A stretch of DNA of 64,000 bases from Hansschlegelia beijingensis. GTDB lineage: Bacteria; Pseudomonadota; Alphaproteobacteria; Rhizobiales; Methylopilaceae. The translations under genes and the position numbers were made by a program. The notes below the pieces were generated by a model that was not told the origin of the DNA, made no database searches, and saw nothing but the letters and a program-made list of their open reading frames with translations. Shown piece by piece: positions 37,450-47,225 of the stretch (its first letter is position 1; each line of letters begins with the position of its first letter). Location of the stretch: NCBI RefSeq assembly GCF_014196425.1, contig NZ_JACIDR010000002.1, forward strand, positions 372,001 through 436,000, in the 5' to 3' direction.

Positions 37450-38226
37450 ATGGACCGACAGCACGGCCCCGACGCCGGGACCGACACCCATTTCGGATTC
37501 ACCGACGTTCCGCTCAGCGAGAAGCAGGGCCTGGTCGACGACGTCTTCCACAAGGTGGCGTCCCGCTACGACCTGATGAACGACCTGATGTCGGGCGGGC
37601 TGCATCGGGCCTGGAAGTCCGTGATGACCACGTCGATCGGACTGCCGCGCGGCCCGCGCAGGTTCGACCTGCTGGACGTCGCCGGCGGCACGGGCGACAT
37701 CGCCTTCCGGGCGATCGACGCCGGCGGGGCGGGGGTGGCCGTCACGGTGCTGGACATCAACGGCGCCATGCTCGAGGTCGGCGCCGCGCGCGCGGCCAAG
37801 AAGCGGCTCTCCGATCGCGTCACCTTCATCCAGGGGAACGCCGAGGACCTGCCTTTTCCCGACCGCTCCTTCGACGCCGTGACGATCGCCTTCGGCATCC
37901 GGAACGTCCCCCGCGTCCCGCTTGCGCTGAAGGAGATGCGCCGCGTGCTCAAGCCCGGCGGGCGCCTGCTGGTGCTCGAGTTCTCGAAGGTGGACGTGCC
38001 CGGCTTCGACCGGATCTACGACGCGTTCTCGTTCAGGGTCATCCCGCAGCTTGGCCGGATGGTGGCGGGCGACGCCGAGCCTTATCGCTATCTCGTCGAG
38101 TCGATCCGCAAGTTTCCGGACGCCGAGACCTTCGCGGACATGATGCGCGAGGCCGGATTCGAGCAGGTCGCCGCGACGCCCATGACGGGCGGCGTCGCGG
38201 CGCTCCATGTCGGCTTCAGGATCTAG
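37450..38226 (+). CDS. ubiE: Demethylmenaquinone/2-methoxy-6-polyprenyl-1,4-benzoquinol methyltransferase
   Basis: C-methyltransferase of ubiquinone (and menaquinone) synthesis. The 258-residue protein shows [23 protein letters not shown] motif [15 protein letters not shown] near residue 76, and the UbiE signature [16 protein letters not shown] 37450 matches the family start. It leads ubiE-ubiB-coaBC-dut. Confidence 0.95.
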   Translation: MDRQHGPDAGTDTHFGFTDVPLSEKQGLVDDVFHKVASRYDLMNDLMSGGLHRAWKSVMTTSIGLPRGPRRFDLLDVAGGTGDIAFRAIDAGGAGVAVTVLDINGAMLEVGAARAAKKRLSDRVTFIQGNAEDLPFPDRSFDAVTIAFGIRNVPRVPLALKEMRRVLKPGGRLLVLEFSKVDVPGFDRIYDAFSFRVIPQLGRMVAGDAEPYRYLVESIRKFPDAETFADMMREAGFEQVAATPMTGGVAALHVGFRI

Positions 38227-38279
38227 ACGTGGCCTGCTTCAGGACACTCCGCGCCGGTTCGGGCGCCTAGGCCGCGACG

Positions 38280-39854
38280 ATGCCCGTTCTGAGCGCCGTC
38301 CCGAATCTGTTCCGGCTCGCCCGCGGGGGCTTCGTCATGGCGCGCGAAGGCGCGCTGCGGCTCGCTGATCCGCTCGAGCTTCCGCCCCTCGCCCGCACCC
38401 TGCTGCGCCTCGGCAGGCTGATCGAGAAACGCTCCGCCAAGGATGGCGGCGAAGGTCTCGCCAACGCGCTGGAGCGGCTCGGGCCGTCCTATGTGAAGCT
38501 CGGCCAGTTCCTCGCCACGCGGCCCGACGTGGTCGGGTTCAAGACCGCGCGCGACCTCGAACGGCTGCATGACAGCGTGCCGCCCTTCCCGCACGAGGTC
38601 GCTGAGGCGGCCATCGTGGAGGCGCTCGGGGCGCCGCTCTCCGCAAGCTTCGTCTCGCTCGGGCCGGCGGTCGCGGCGGCGTCGATCGCCCAGGTGCACC
38701 GCGCGGTGGTGCGGACCGAGGATGGCGGCGAGCGCGCGGTCGCTGTCAAGATCGTGCGGCCCGATGTGGCGCGCCGCTTCTCCCGCGACCTGTCGGCCGT
38801 CTTCGCCGTCGCGCGCCTGCTGGAGCGCTGGGTCCCCAAGACCCGCCGGCTGAGGCCGCTCGAGGTGGTCCGGACGCTGGCGCGCTCCGTCGCGATCGAG
38901 ATGGATCTGCGTCTGGAGGCGGCCGCGCTCTCGGAGATCGCCGAAAACACCGCCGGCGATCCCGGCTTCCGCGTGCCGGCGGTCGACTGGGAGAGGACCA
39001 CCCGCGGCGTGCTGACGCTGGAGTGGATCGACGGCGTGAAGCTCTCCGACCGCGCCGGCCTGGCGGCTGCGGGGCACGACCTGCCCGCGCTCGGACGCCA
39101 CCTGATGCAGACTTTCCTGCGCCACGCGATGCGGGACGGCTTCTTCCACGCCGACATGCATCCGGGAAATCTGTTCGTGGATTCCGCCGGCACCCTGATC
39201 GCGGTGGACTTCGGCATCACGGGCCGGCTCGGCATGAAGGAACGCAGGTTCCTCGCGGAGATCCTCTACGGCTTCATCGTGCGGGACTACCGGCGGATCG
39301 CCGAGGTCCATTTCGAGGCGGGCTATGTCCCGGCGGACGAGTCCGTCGACGAGTTCGCGCGGGCGCTCCGGGCCATCGGGGAGCCGATCTATTCGCGCAC
39401 CGCCGACCAGATCTCCATGGCGCGCCTGCTGACGCTGCTGTTCGAGGTCACCGAACTGTTCCGGATGCAGACGCGGCCGGAGCTCCTGATGCTTCAGAAA
39501 ACCATGGTGGTGGTCGAGGGCGTCGCGCGCACGCTGGACCCGAAGCTCGACATGTGGCGCACCGCGGACCCCGTGGTGCGGGAATGGATCGAGCGCAATC
39601 TCGGCCCCGTCGGGATCGCGGAGCGCGCCACGGACGAGCTGCGGAAGCTGGCGAGGGGCGTCTCGGGCCTCCCGGATCTGCTGCTGCGGGTCAACCGCAC
39701 CTCGGTGGAGCTCGAGGACGTCGTGCGCGGGGGCTTCACCTTCTCGGACGAAAGCATCCAGGCGATCGCTCACGCCGTCCAGCGCCGCGCGTTCTGGGGC
39801 GATCTCGCGCTGTGGGTGATCGCCATCACGTTCGTGTTCTATGTGTTCGGGTGA
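38280..39854 (+). CDS. ubiB: Ubiquinone biosynthesis atypical kinase UbiB
   Basis: ABC1/ADCK-type ATPase needed for aerobic ubiquinone synthesis. The 524 residues have the KxGQ-type motif PSYVKLGQFLATRPDVV, the Lys in AVAVKIVRPDV, catalytic HADMHPGNLFV, metal-binding VDFGITGRLG, and a C-terminal membrane anchor (LALWVIAITFVFYVFG). It is 53 bases after ubiE, and its stop overlaps possible coaBC starts. Confidence 0.95.
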   Translation: MPVLSAVPNLFRLARGGFVMAREGALRLADPLELPPLARTLLRLGRLIEKRSAKDGGEGLANALERLGPSYVKLGQFLATRPDVVGFKTARDLERLHDSVPPFPHEVAEAAIVEALGAPLSASFVSLGPAVAAASIAQVHRAVVRTEDGGERAVAVKIVRPDVARRFSRDLSAVFAVARLLERWVPKTRRLRPLEVVRTLARSVAIEMDLRLEAAALSEIAENTAGDPGFRVPAVDWERTTRGVLTLEWIDGVKLSDRAGLAAAGHDLPALGRHLMQTFLRHAMRDGFFHADMHPGNLFVDSAGTLIAVDFGITGRLGMKERRFLAEILYGFIVRDYRRIAEVHFEAGYVPADESVDEFARALRAIGEPIYSRTADQISMARLLTLLFEVTELFRMQTRPELLMLQKTMVVVEGVARTLDPKLDMWRTADPVVREWIERNLGPVGIAERATDELRKLARGVSGLPDLLLRVNRTSVELEDVVRGGFTFSDESIQAIAHAVQRRAFWGDLALWVIAITFVFYVFG

Positions 39855-39868
39855 CCCCGGAGTTCACC

Positions 39869-41098
39869 GTGACAGGCTTGGGCGGCGCCGCGCGCGAGAC
39901 GCGCATTCTTCTCATCATCGGCGGCGGCATCGCGGCCTATAAGTCGCTCGACCTGATCCGCCGGCTGAAAGAGCGCGGCTGCTCGGTCCGGGCGATCCCG
40001 ACTTCGGCCGCCGCCGAGTTCGTGACGCCGCTGTCGGTCGCGACGCTCACGGGCGAGCGCGCCTTCCAGAACCTGTTCGACCTGACCGACGAACACGACG
40101 TCGGCCACATCCGGCTGGCGCGCGACGCCGATCTGGTGGTGGTCGCGCCCGCCACCGCCGATCTTCTGGCCAGGATGGCGAACGGGCTCGCCAACGATCT
40201 CGCCTCCACCGCGCTGATCGCCACCACGGCTCCGGTGCTGGCCGCGCCGGCCATGAACCCCACGATGTGGGCGCATCCGGCCACCCGCCGGAACGTGGCG
40301 CGCCTCGAAGCCGACGGCGTCCGTTTCGTCGGGCCGGGGACCGGCCTGATGGCCGAGCGTGGAGAAAGCGGGCTCGGCCGCATGAGCGAGCCGCTGGAGA
40401 TCGTGGCCGCCGTCGAAGCGCTGCTGCGCCCCGCGAACACGGCCGGCCCGCTCGCCGGCCGCCGGGTGCTTGTCACCTCCGGACCGACCCATGAGCCGAT
40501 CGACCCCGTGCGCGTGCTGGCGAACCGGTCCTCGGGCCGCCAGGGCCACGCCATCGCGGCCGCGGCCGCCCGCGCCGGCGCGGAGGTCACGCTGGTGTCC
40601 GGCCCGGTGGCGATCCCGGATCCCGCCGGCGTGACGGTCGTCAGGGTCGAGACGGCGCGAGAGATGCTGAACGCGGTCGAGGCCGCGCTGCCGGTCGATC
40701 TCGCCGTCTTCGCCGCGGCGGTCGCCGACTGGCGGGTCGCGGACGGCGCGGCTCAGAAGATCAAGAAAGGCGCTGGCGGCCCGCCGGCCCTGACGCTCGT
40801 CGAGAACCCTGACGTGCTGGCGACGGTCGCCCACGGCCTGCGACGGCCGGCGCTGGTCGTCGGCTTCGCGGCCGAGACCGAGAACGTGGTCGAGCACGCC
40901 CGCGCCAAGCTCATCCGGAAACGCGCCGACATGATCGTCGCGAACGATGTCTCCACGGGCAGCGGCGTGATGGGCGGCGACGACAACCGGGTGCACATCG
41001 TCACCGCCGACGGCGTCGAGGACTGGCCGGCGCTTTCCAAGGCCGCGGTGGCGGAACGGCTCGTCGACCGTCTGGCCGCGCTGCTTGGGCCGGCGTGA
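39869..41098 (+). CDS. coaBC: Phosphopantothenoylcysteine decarboxylase / phosphopantothenate-cysteine ligase
   Basis: Bifunctional enzyme for steps two and three of coenzyme A synthesis. The N-terminal flavoprotein CoaC (about 1-180) has [19 protein letters not shown] and the active-site [13 protein letters not shown]; the C-terminal CoaB (about 190-409) has [20 protein letters not shown] and KIKK. The frame is open far upstream through ubiB. GTG 39869 with GGAG six bases before it is chosen; GTG 39851, which overlaps the ubiB stop, is the alternative. The stop shares a base with the dut start. Confidence 0.94.
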   Translation: MTGLGGAARETRILLIIGGGIAAYKSLDLIRRLKERGCSVRAIPTSAAAEFVTPLSVATLTGERAFQNLFDLTDEHDVGHIRLARDADLVVVAPATADLLARMANGLANDLASTALIATTAPVLAAPAMNPTMWAHPATRRNVARLEADGVRFVGPGTGLMAERGESGLGRMSEPLEIVAAVEALLRPANTAGPLAGRRVLVTSGPTHEPIDPVRVLANRSSGRQGHAIAAAAARAGAEVTLVSGPVAIPDPAGVTVVRVETAREMLNAVEAALPVDLAVFAAAVADWRVADGAAQKIKKGAGGPPALTLVENPDVLATVAHGLRRPALVVGFAAETENVVEHARAKLIRKRADMIVANDVSTGSGVMGGDDNRVHIVTADGVEDWPALSKAAVAERLVDRLAALLGPA

Positions 41099-41544
41099 TG
41101 GAGCTGCGCGTCCTGATGCTGCCGCACGCCGAGGGGCTGCCTGCGCCGGCCTACGAGACCGCGGCGGCCGCCGGCATGGATCTGCGCGCGGCCGTTCCGG
41201 AGTCGGAGCCGATCGTGATTTCTCCCGGGGGCCGCGCTCTTGTCCCGACAGGGCTAGCGCTCCAATTCCCGCTTGGGTTTGAGGCCCAGATCCGGCCGCG
41301 TTCGGGGCTGGCGCTCCGACACGGGATTACGGTTCTGAATGCTCCCGGGACGGTGGATGCGGACTATCGCGGCGAGGTCGGAGTTCTTCTGGTCAATCTT
41401 GGAAGCGAGCCGTTCGCCGTCGCGCGGGGGGCCCGGATCGCGCAACTTGTCGTCGCTCCGGTCGTTCAGGCGAAGGTGGTGACGGCCGAGACGCTCGATC
41501 CCACCGCGAGGGGAGAAGGCGGATTCGGCTCAACGGGGCGGTGA
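41098..41544 (+). CDS. dut: dUTP diphosphatase
   Basis: Hydrolyses dUTP to dUMP, keeping uracil out of DNA. The 148-residue trimeric-class enzyme shows motifs 1-5: [39 protein letters not shown] and [13 protein letters not shown] 41098 overlaps the coaBC stop by one base; GTG 41095 is also in frame. It ends 17 bases before the Rrf2 gene. Confidence 0.95.
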   Translation: MELRVLMLPHAEGLPAPAYETAAAAGMDLRAAVPESEPIVISPGGRALVPTGLALQFPLGFEAQIRPRSGLALRHGITVLNAPGTVDADYRGEVGVLLVNLGSEPFAVARGARIAQLVVAPVVQAKVVTAETLDPTARGEGGFGSTGR

Positions 41545-41561
41545 TCCCGCGAGGAGACGTC

Positions 41562-42035
41562 ATGAACTTGCTGCCGCGTCGGAGTCTGTTGGCTGTCGCC
41601 GCCGTCGTGGACATCGCGTATCACGCGCGCCCGACTCCGATCGCCGCCAAGACGCTCGCTGCGCGCCACGGCCTGCCGCCCCGCCACCTCGAGACACTGC
41701 TTCAGGTTCTGGTTCGCGCCGGCATTCTCAAGGGCGTGCGCGGCCCTCGCGGCGGCTACGAGCTTGCCCGCGAACGCCGCCGCATCTCGATCGCCGACAT
41801 CGTCCGGGGCGCGCTCGGGGAGCCGGAGGATGAGCCGGACGGGCGCGGACGCGAACCGGACGGCAAGATCATCCCCTCGCCGCTCGTTTCCGACGTCGTC
41901 ACGCCGATGATCCGGTCGGCCTCCGAAAGCTTCCTGGAGCGGCTGGACGAGATCACCGTGGAGGATCTCTGCCTGGAGGCCGAACGCCGATCGGTCTTCG
42001 AGGACAGCCGCCCGACCTATGATTTTACAATCTGA
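41562..42035 (+). CDS. Rrf2-family transcriptional regulator
   Basis: DNA-binding protein of 157 residues with the Rrf2 winged helix at the N-terminus (ARPTPIAAKTLAARHGLPPR, then GVRGPRGGYELARERRRISI). Iron-sulfur ligand cysteines of IscR-type proteins are missing: the only Cys is in EDLCLEAE near residue 138. ATG 41562 has GAGGAG seven bases upstream. It is 107 bases before cysK; this pairing is frequent in Hyphomicrobiales and resembles CymR control of cysteine synthesis, so cysK is the likely target. Confidence 0.88.
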   Translation: MNLLPRRSLLAVAAVVDIAYHARPTPIAAKTLAARHGLPPRHLETLLQVLVRAGILKGVRGPRGGYELARERRRISIADIVRGALGEPEDEPDGRGREPDGKIIPSPLVSDVVTPMIRSASESFLERLDEITVEDLCLEAERRSVFEDSRPTYDFTI

Positions 42036-42047
42036 TTATGGCAATCT
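42028..42047 (+). promoter_or_regulatory. CAATCT direct repeat upstream of cysK
   Basis: Two CAATCT hexamers (42028-42033 and 42042-42047) in an AT-rich patch at the end of the Rrf2 gene and start of the cysK leader. The AT-richness contrasts with the surroundings and could be the Rrf2 operator or promoter. Speculative. Confidence 0.3.
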
Positions 42048-42142
42048 AGCTTTTATCGACATTCCTCTGTGTCATGCCTATCTTGCGGTGACCCGAACCG
42101 CCGCGCCCTAGAGCGGCGCGACGTTCCTGGAGGATGATCCGC

Positions 42143-43129
<987 letters not shown>

Positions 43130-43132
43130 GCC

Positions 43133-44191
43133 TCAGGCCTCCCATGCCTCTCCTGGCCTGAGCGCGCGGAAGCGCTCAGGCGGGACGCCGCGCGCACGAA
43201 GCGCGGTCGCGAGTTCCGCCGCCGGGGCGTCGATCGCCTCCGCGGTCAGGCGGAAGACGCCCCAGTGACAGCCGATCGCGTGCTCCGCGCCGAGCAGCCT
43301 GAAGGCCTCCACGGCCTCGGCGGGGTTCAGGTGCTGGTCCTTCATGAACCAGCGCGGCTCATAGGCGCCGATCGGAAGGATCGCGAGGCGGAACGGGCCA
43401 TGCTCGGCGGCCGCCTTGCGGAAATGCGCTCCGCTGAAGAACCCCGTGTCGCCCGCGAAATAGACGCGGCCAGCCTCCCCCGCATCGATCGCGAACGCCG
43501 TCCACAGCGCCTTCCGCCGATCGGTCACGCCGCGCGCCGACCAGTGGCAGGCGGTGACGAGCGAAGCGGTCACGCCGTGGCCGAGCTCGACCCGATCGCC
43601 CCAGTCATGGGCCTCGACCCGGGCGCGCGGGGCGTCCGCCCGCACGATCACGTCGTTGCCGAGCGCGGTCACGATCCGCGGATCGTCGCGAGCGACCAGC
43701 CGCGCGAGCGTCGCCGTGTCGAGGTGGTCGTAGTGATTGTGCGACAGCAGCACGACGTCGATCCTGGGCAGGTCTTCGAACGCGACGCCCGGCGGACAGA
43801 CCCTCTTGGGGCCTGCGAAGCTGACCGGCGAGCACCGCTCGGACCAGACCGGGTCGGTCAGTATGTTGAGGCCCGCGGCCTGGATCAGGTGGGTGGCGTG
43901 GCCGATCGAGACCACCCGCAGCCCGGGGCCCGTGACTTCCGGCGGCGGCCGGTCGGCGAAGGGGCTCGGCCAGTTTTCCGGCCAGGGCGCCTTCTCGGCG
44001 AGACGGAGCGCCCGGAACGCCTGGATCGGCGACTTGTCCGGCGGCTGTTCCGGGTGGAAGAAGCGCAGGCCGTCGAAGTGGTCCGAAGGCGGCCCGTCAT
44101 AATACGGGTTGCGCCCGCGGGCCCAGCCGAACCAGCCGGCCGCGGCGAGCGGCGCCGCCCCCAGAAGAGCCAGCAGACGACGACGGGTCAT
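43133..44191 (-). CDS. Metallo-beta-lactamase-fold hydrolase (RomA / NAPE-PLD-like)
   Basis: The 352-residue protein has an N-terminal Tat-like signal or anchor ([19 protein letters not shown]) and a metallo-hydrolase domain with metal motif LSHNHYDHLD near residue 150, later His/Asp ligands in TACHWSARG and YFAGDTGFF, and GCHWGVFRL near the end. The order matches the RomA/NAPE-phospholipase D-like group; the substrate (phosphodiester or phospholipid) is unknown. It overlaps the YaiI-like gene by four bases. Confidence 0.85.
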   Translation of the reverse strand: MTRRRLLALLGAAPLAAAGWFGWARGRNPYYDGPPSDHFDGLRFFHPEQPPDKSPIQAFRALRLAEKAPWPENWPSPFADRPPPEVTGPGLRVVSIGHATHLIQAAGLNILTDPVWSERCSPVSFAGPKRVCPPGVAFEDLPRIDVVLLSHNHYDHLDTATLARLVARDDPRIVTALGNDVIVRADAPRARVEAHDWGDRVELGHGVTASLVTACHWSARGVTDRRKALWTAFAIDAGEAGRVYFAGDTGFFSGAHFRKAAAEHGPFRLAILPIGAYEPRWFMKDQHLNPAEAVEAFRLLGAEHAIGCHWGVFRLTAEAIDAPAAELATALRARGVPPERFRALRPGEAWEA

Positions 44192-44676
44192 GCGCCGTCC
44201 TGCGCTTCGAGCGCGCGCCGCGCGCGGACCACCGCGTGCTCCAGCTGCTGCAGGAAGCGCGAACGGTCCTGCGGCCGGAAGGCGCCCGGGCCGCCGGTGA
44301 TCTCCCCGACCTCCCGCAGATGGCTCATCAGTTCGCGGCTCGCGAGCGCGGCTCCGATGTTCGCCTCGGTGAAGGCGCGGCCGGACGGACCGAGCGCCGC
44401 CGCGCCCTTGGCCAGGCAGCGCGCGGCGAGCGGCACGTCCGCGGTGACCACGATGTCGTGAGCCTTCGCGTTCTCGGCGATCCAGTCATCGGCGACGTCC
44501 GGGCCGGCCGGCACCACCTCAAGGCGCACCTTCGCGTCGCGCGGGGTGAAGATGAAGCGGTTCGCGACCACCACCGTCTGCAGCCCGTGGCGTTCGGCGA
44601 CCCGGTAGACTTCGGACTTCACCGGGCAGGCGTCCCCGTCGATGAACACCGTCGGAAGCGGGGGTGACTGGCTCAA
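44188..44676 (-). CDS. YaiI/YqxD family protein (UPF0178)
   Basis: The 162-residue protein has the family start [20 protein letters not shown] and the conserved [19 protein letters not shown]. The fold is PIN/NYN-like, suggesting a nuclease-type metal site (Asp residues in DGDACP), but activity has not been established to my knowledge. It is divergent from infC and overlaps the MBL-fold gene. Confidence 0.88.
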   Translation of the reverse strand: MSQSPPLPTVFIDGDACPVKSEVYRVAERHGLQTVVVANRFIFTPRDAKVRLEVVPAGPDVADDWIAENAKAHDIVVTADVPLAARCLAKGAAALGPSGRAFTEANIGAALASRELMSHLREVGEITGGPGAFRPQDRSRFLQQLEHAVVRARRALEAQDGA

Positions 44677-44872
44677 GGGGCGCGGGTCTCCTCTGGACGA
44701 CGATCAGCGGCGGGATGCCCGGCTGACGTTGACTTCGCAAGAGTTTGTCACGATCTTGGCGATTGACGGGCGGCGTGTGCTGCGCCGGCGACGCGTCAGC
44801 CTCGTGCCTGGACCACGGGGCCATTTGCGTTGGAAATCCGTCGCTGTTTTGTCTTCAGAGGAGAATTCCGCC

Positions 44873-45412
44873 ATTCGTCGACCCATGAGGCCTCTCGCGC
44901 CGGTCCAGAAGGACGGTCCGCGCGTCAACAAGGAGATCCGCGTCCTCGAAGTTCAGCTCATCGATGCTGAGGGGCGCAATCTCGGCCCCACGAAGATCAA
45001 CGATGCGCTCCAGGCGGCCGAGGACGCAGGGCTCGATCTCGTCGAAATCGCGCCGAACTCCGTCCCGCCGGTCTGCAAGCTGCTCGACTACGGCAAGTAC
45101 AAGTATCAGAATCAGAAGAAGGCCGCCGAGGCGCGCAAGAACCAGAAGATCGTCGAAGTCAAAGAGATCAAGATGCGGCCGAACATCGATGATCATGACT
45201 ACGACGTGAAGCTCCGGGCGATGCGGCGTTTCTTCGAGGAAGGCGACAAGGTCAAGGTGACCTTGCGGTTCCGCGGCCGCGAGATGGCGCACCAGGATCT
45301 CGGCCTGAAGCTTCTGGTGAAGGTCCGCGAGGAAGTCGGCGAGCTCGCGAAGGTCGAGAGCGATCCGTCCCTCGAAGGGCGGCAGATGACCATGGTGCTC
45401 GCCCCGCGTTGA
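44873..45412 (+). CDS. infC: Translation initiation factor IF-3 (probable AUU start)
   Basis: Binds the 30S subunit and polices start-codon choice. From position 44873 the 179 residues read (M)[20 protein letters not shown], aligning with the rhizobial IF-3 N-terminus MRRPFRA. That first codon is ATT, with AGAGGAG nine bases upstream. The in-frame ATG at 44885 would lie 21 bases from the same ribosome-binding site. An AUU start is the classical device for IF-3 autoregulation. N-domain, Lys-rich linker (about 75-95) and C-domain with [18 protein letters not shown] are intact. It stands apart from rpmI-rplT. Confidence 0.9.
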   Translation: MRRPMRPLAPVQKDGPRVNKEIRVLEVQLIDAEGRNLGPTKINDALQAAEDAGLDLVEIAPNSVPPVCKLLDYGKYKYQNQKKAAEARKNQKIVEVKEIKMRPNIDDHDYDVKLRAMRRFFEEGDKVKVTLRFRGREMAHQDLGLKLLVKVREEVGELAKVESDPSLEGRQMTMVLAPR

Positions 45413-45569
45413 GGCGGGGCGCGCGCGCTATGCCCGCGGTCCGCAGCAGCCGGGCGGCTGGGCTGCGCCCGGCGCGGTTGATCCGGCATATCGCGGGGTA
45501 TAGTGCTTCGATTGGTCGCGGCCCGCCTACGCGACTGGCAAACTGGACGGCGGATCGCGGAGTGACGCG

Positions 45570-46139
45570 ATGCAGATGATGGTTGATCAGGTGGCGGCCT
45601 CGGCGCCGCAGCCCGTCGAGGAGATGAGCCTCCTCATCGTCGACGACGACCGCGCATTCGTTCAACGGCTTGGACGGGCGATGGAGGCGCGCGGCTACGC
45701 CGTGACCGTGGCCGAGACGATCCGGGACGGGCTGGAGGCTGTCGAGAAGAAGCCGCCGGCCTTCGCCGTGGTCGACATGCGGCTCGGCGACGGCTCCGGC
45801 CTCGACGTGATCCAGGCCCTGAAGACCCGGCGGCCCGAGGCCCGGGGCATCGTGCTCACGGGCTACGGGAACATCGCGACGGCCGTCACGGCGGTGAAGC
45901 TGGGCGCGGTCGACTATCTGGCGAAGCCCGCCGACGCGGACGAGATCCACAGCGCGCTCAGCGCGGGCGATCACAAGCCCGAGCCGCCCGAGAACCCGAT
46001 GTCGGCCGATCGCGTGCGGTGGGAGCACATCCAGCGCGTCTACGAGCTGTGCGGACGGAACGTCTCGGAGACGGCGCGCCGGCTGAACATGCACCGCCGG
46101 ACGCTTCAGCGCATTCTGGCGAAGCGCGCGCCGCGCTGA
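45570..46139 (+). CDS. actR: ActR/PrrA/RegA redox response regulator
   Basis: Response regulator controlling aerobic/anaerobic and carbon/nitrogen metabolism with a RegB-type kinase. The 189-residue protein has a receiver domain (about 20-130; acidic pocket LIVDDDRAF, phosphoacceptor Asp69 in VVDMRLGDGSG, Lys in YLAKPADADE) and a Fis-type helix-turn-helix at about 155-185 (GRNVSETARRLNMHRRTLQR). The Pro-rich linker is typical. The usual sensor kinase partner is not in the window. GGAG eight bases upstream supports the ATG. Confidence 0.92.
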   Translation: MQMMVDQVAASAPQPVEEMSLLIVDDDRAFVQRLGRAMEARGYAVTVAETIRDGLEAVEKKPPAFAVVDMRLGDGSGLDVIQALKTRRPEARGIVLTGYGNIATAVTAVKLGAVDYLAKPADADEIHSALSAGDHKPEPPENPMSADRVRWEHIQRVYELCGRNVSETARRLNMHRRTLQRILAKRAPR

Positions 46140-46256
46140 ACGACGGCGACGTCGGCCGCATGGTCGACGTCGCGCATCGGCGTCAAAACATCACTGGAGC
46201 CTTGGGCCGCCGGGATTCCGTCCCCGCGGATGATCATGCCTCGGGTCGCGCCGAAG

Positions 46257-46523
46257 TCAGGCGACGCGCGCGGGCCGGAACGGGATCACGGACGCGCCGA
46301 GCGTGGCCTTGGCCTCGCCGGGCTCTCTGATCTCGCCGAATTCGATGACGGCGTCGATCGCGCGGCGAAGATCCTCCGGCCGGTCGAGGTCGACGCCGAA
46401 GTCCGCCGAGATCGTGGCCGCGGCGCCGATCAGGGCGGAGAAAATCACCCTCGGGTCCTCGCCGCAGCGCTGAAGCGTGCGCGCGAGACGCAGGATCACC
46501 GCGTTCACGTCATCGTTCGACAT
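46257..46523 (-). CDS. Small protein of unknown function (88 aa)
   Basis: ATG 46523 has GGAG six bases upstream on the coding strand, giving 88 residues. It is predicted helical (VNAVILRLARTLQRCGEDPR, then VIFSALIGAAATISADFGVD), ending in a basic segment (IPFRPARVA). I do not recognise the family. It is downstream of mmcB on the same strand (164 bases) and may be cotranscribed; it converges on actR. Confidence 0.65.
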   Translation of the reverse strand: MSNDDVNAVILRLARTLQRCGEDPRVIFSALIGAAATISADFGVDLDRPEDLRRAIDAVIEFGEIREPGEAKATLGASVIPFRPARVA

Positions 46524-46687
46524 CGAAATCTCCAACGCGCAGGACGTCCGGCGCGGGGCTGTTGGTTCGCGCCTCGAGAGAGCAGATTTCAGATCACCTT
46601 TGCGAATCACCCGAATACGAAGGTCGGGCGCAGATTGTTCCGAATTGAGACCGCAAGGTGCGCGAATTGTGGCGGCTCATCAGAGCC

Positions 46688-47179
46688 TCAAAGCAGGCCA
46701 TGCGGCGCCTGAGGATCCAGCGTCGCCTGCAGTCGAAGCGCGGCGAGCCGCGCGAAACCGAGCGACACGGCCTTGCGTCTGGCGCCCGGGAGAGGGTGTC
46801 GGGCGCTCGCTCGCAGCTCGGCGGCGCCGTAGCGGTCGGCGATCAGCAGCCCGACCTCCTCCGGTATCAGCGCCACCGGAAAGGCCTGGTCGACCGCGAA
46901 GTAGAAACGGTCGCAGAACTCGCGGTAGTCCGGCCATTTGCGATCGGTGCGGAAGTCCTGCGGGCCCGACTTTATCTCGACGATGACGATCTCGCCCTGC
47001 GGACCGATAGCCATCACGTCCGCTCGGCGGCCGGACCTCAGCGGCGTCTCCAGCAGGCAGCCATAGCCGGCGGCCGCAAGGTAGCGGCACACGCCGCGCG
47101 CGATTCCGGCGGACACGCCCGCAAGCGACCCCGTTCTGGGCCCCGGTCCGTCCTGCAAGGTGGTGATGGCGTTCTGCAT
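46688..47179 (-). CDS. mmcB: MmcB family DNA repair protein
   Basis: The 163-residue protein matches the MmcB family, named from a mitomycin C-induced Caulobacter gene. It has a PD-(D/E)XK nuclease-like core: GRRADVMAIGPQGEIVIVEIKSGPQDF with Asp then Glu-x-Lys, and FYFAVDQAFPVALIPEEVGL. The role in DNA damage repair is known of the family; the nuclease activity is inferred. A LexA-type GTTC-N7-GTTC box overlaps its start codon, so SOS control is likely. Confidence 0.88.
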   Translation of the reverse strand: MQNAITTLQDGPGPRTGSLAGVSAGIARGVCRYLAAAGYGCLLETPLRSGRRADVMAIGPQGEIVIVEIKSGPQDFRTDRKWPDYREFCDRFYFAVDQAFPVALIPEEVGLLIADRYGAAELRASARHPLPGARRKAVSLGFARLAALRLQATLDPQAPHGLL

Positions 47180-47185
47180 ACGTTC
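47171..47185 (-). promoter_or_regulatory. LexA (SOS) box over the mmcB start
   Basis: GTTC-N7-GTTC with exactly seven bases between, the alphaproteobacterial LexA operator. The mmcB ATG (47177-47179) lies within the spacer. Confidence 0.72.
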
Positions 47186-47225
47186 TAGTATGGCACGAAA
47201 CCGGAACGGCGCAAGCGCGTCCCGT

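Noticed and set aside
44642-44872. ATG start of infC at 44642 giving a 256-residue IF-3
   Set aside because: The added 77 residues have no counterpart in IF-3 and overlap the divergent YaiI-like gene and promoter region.
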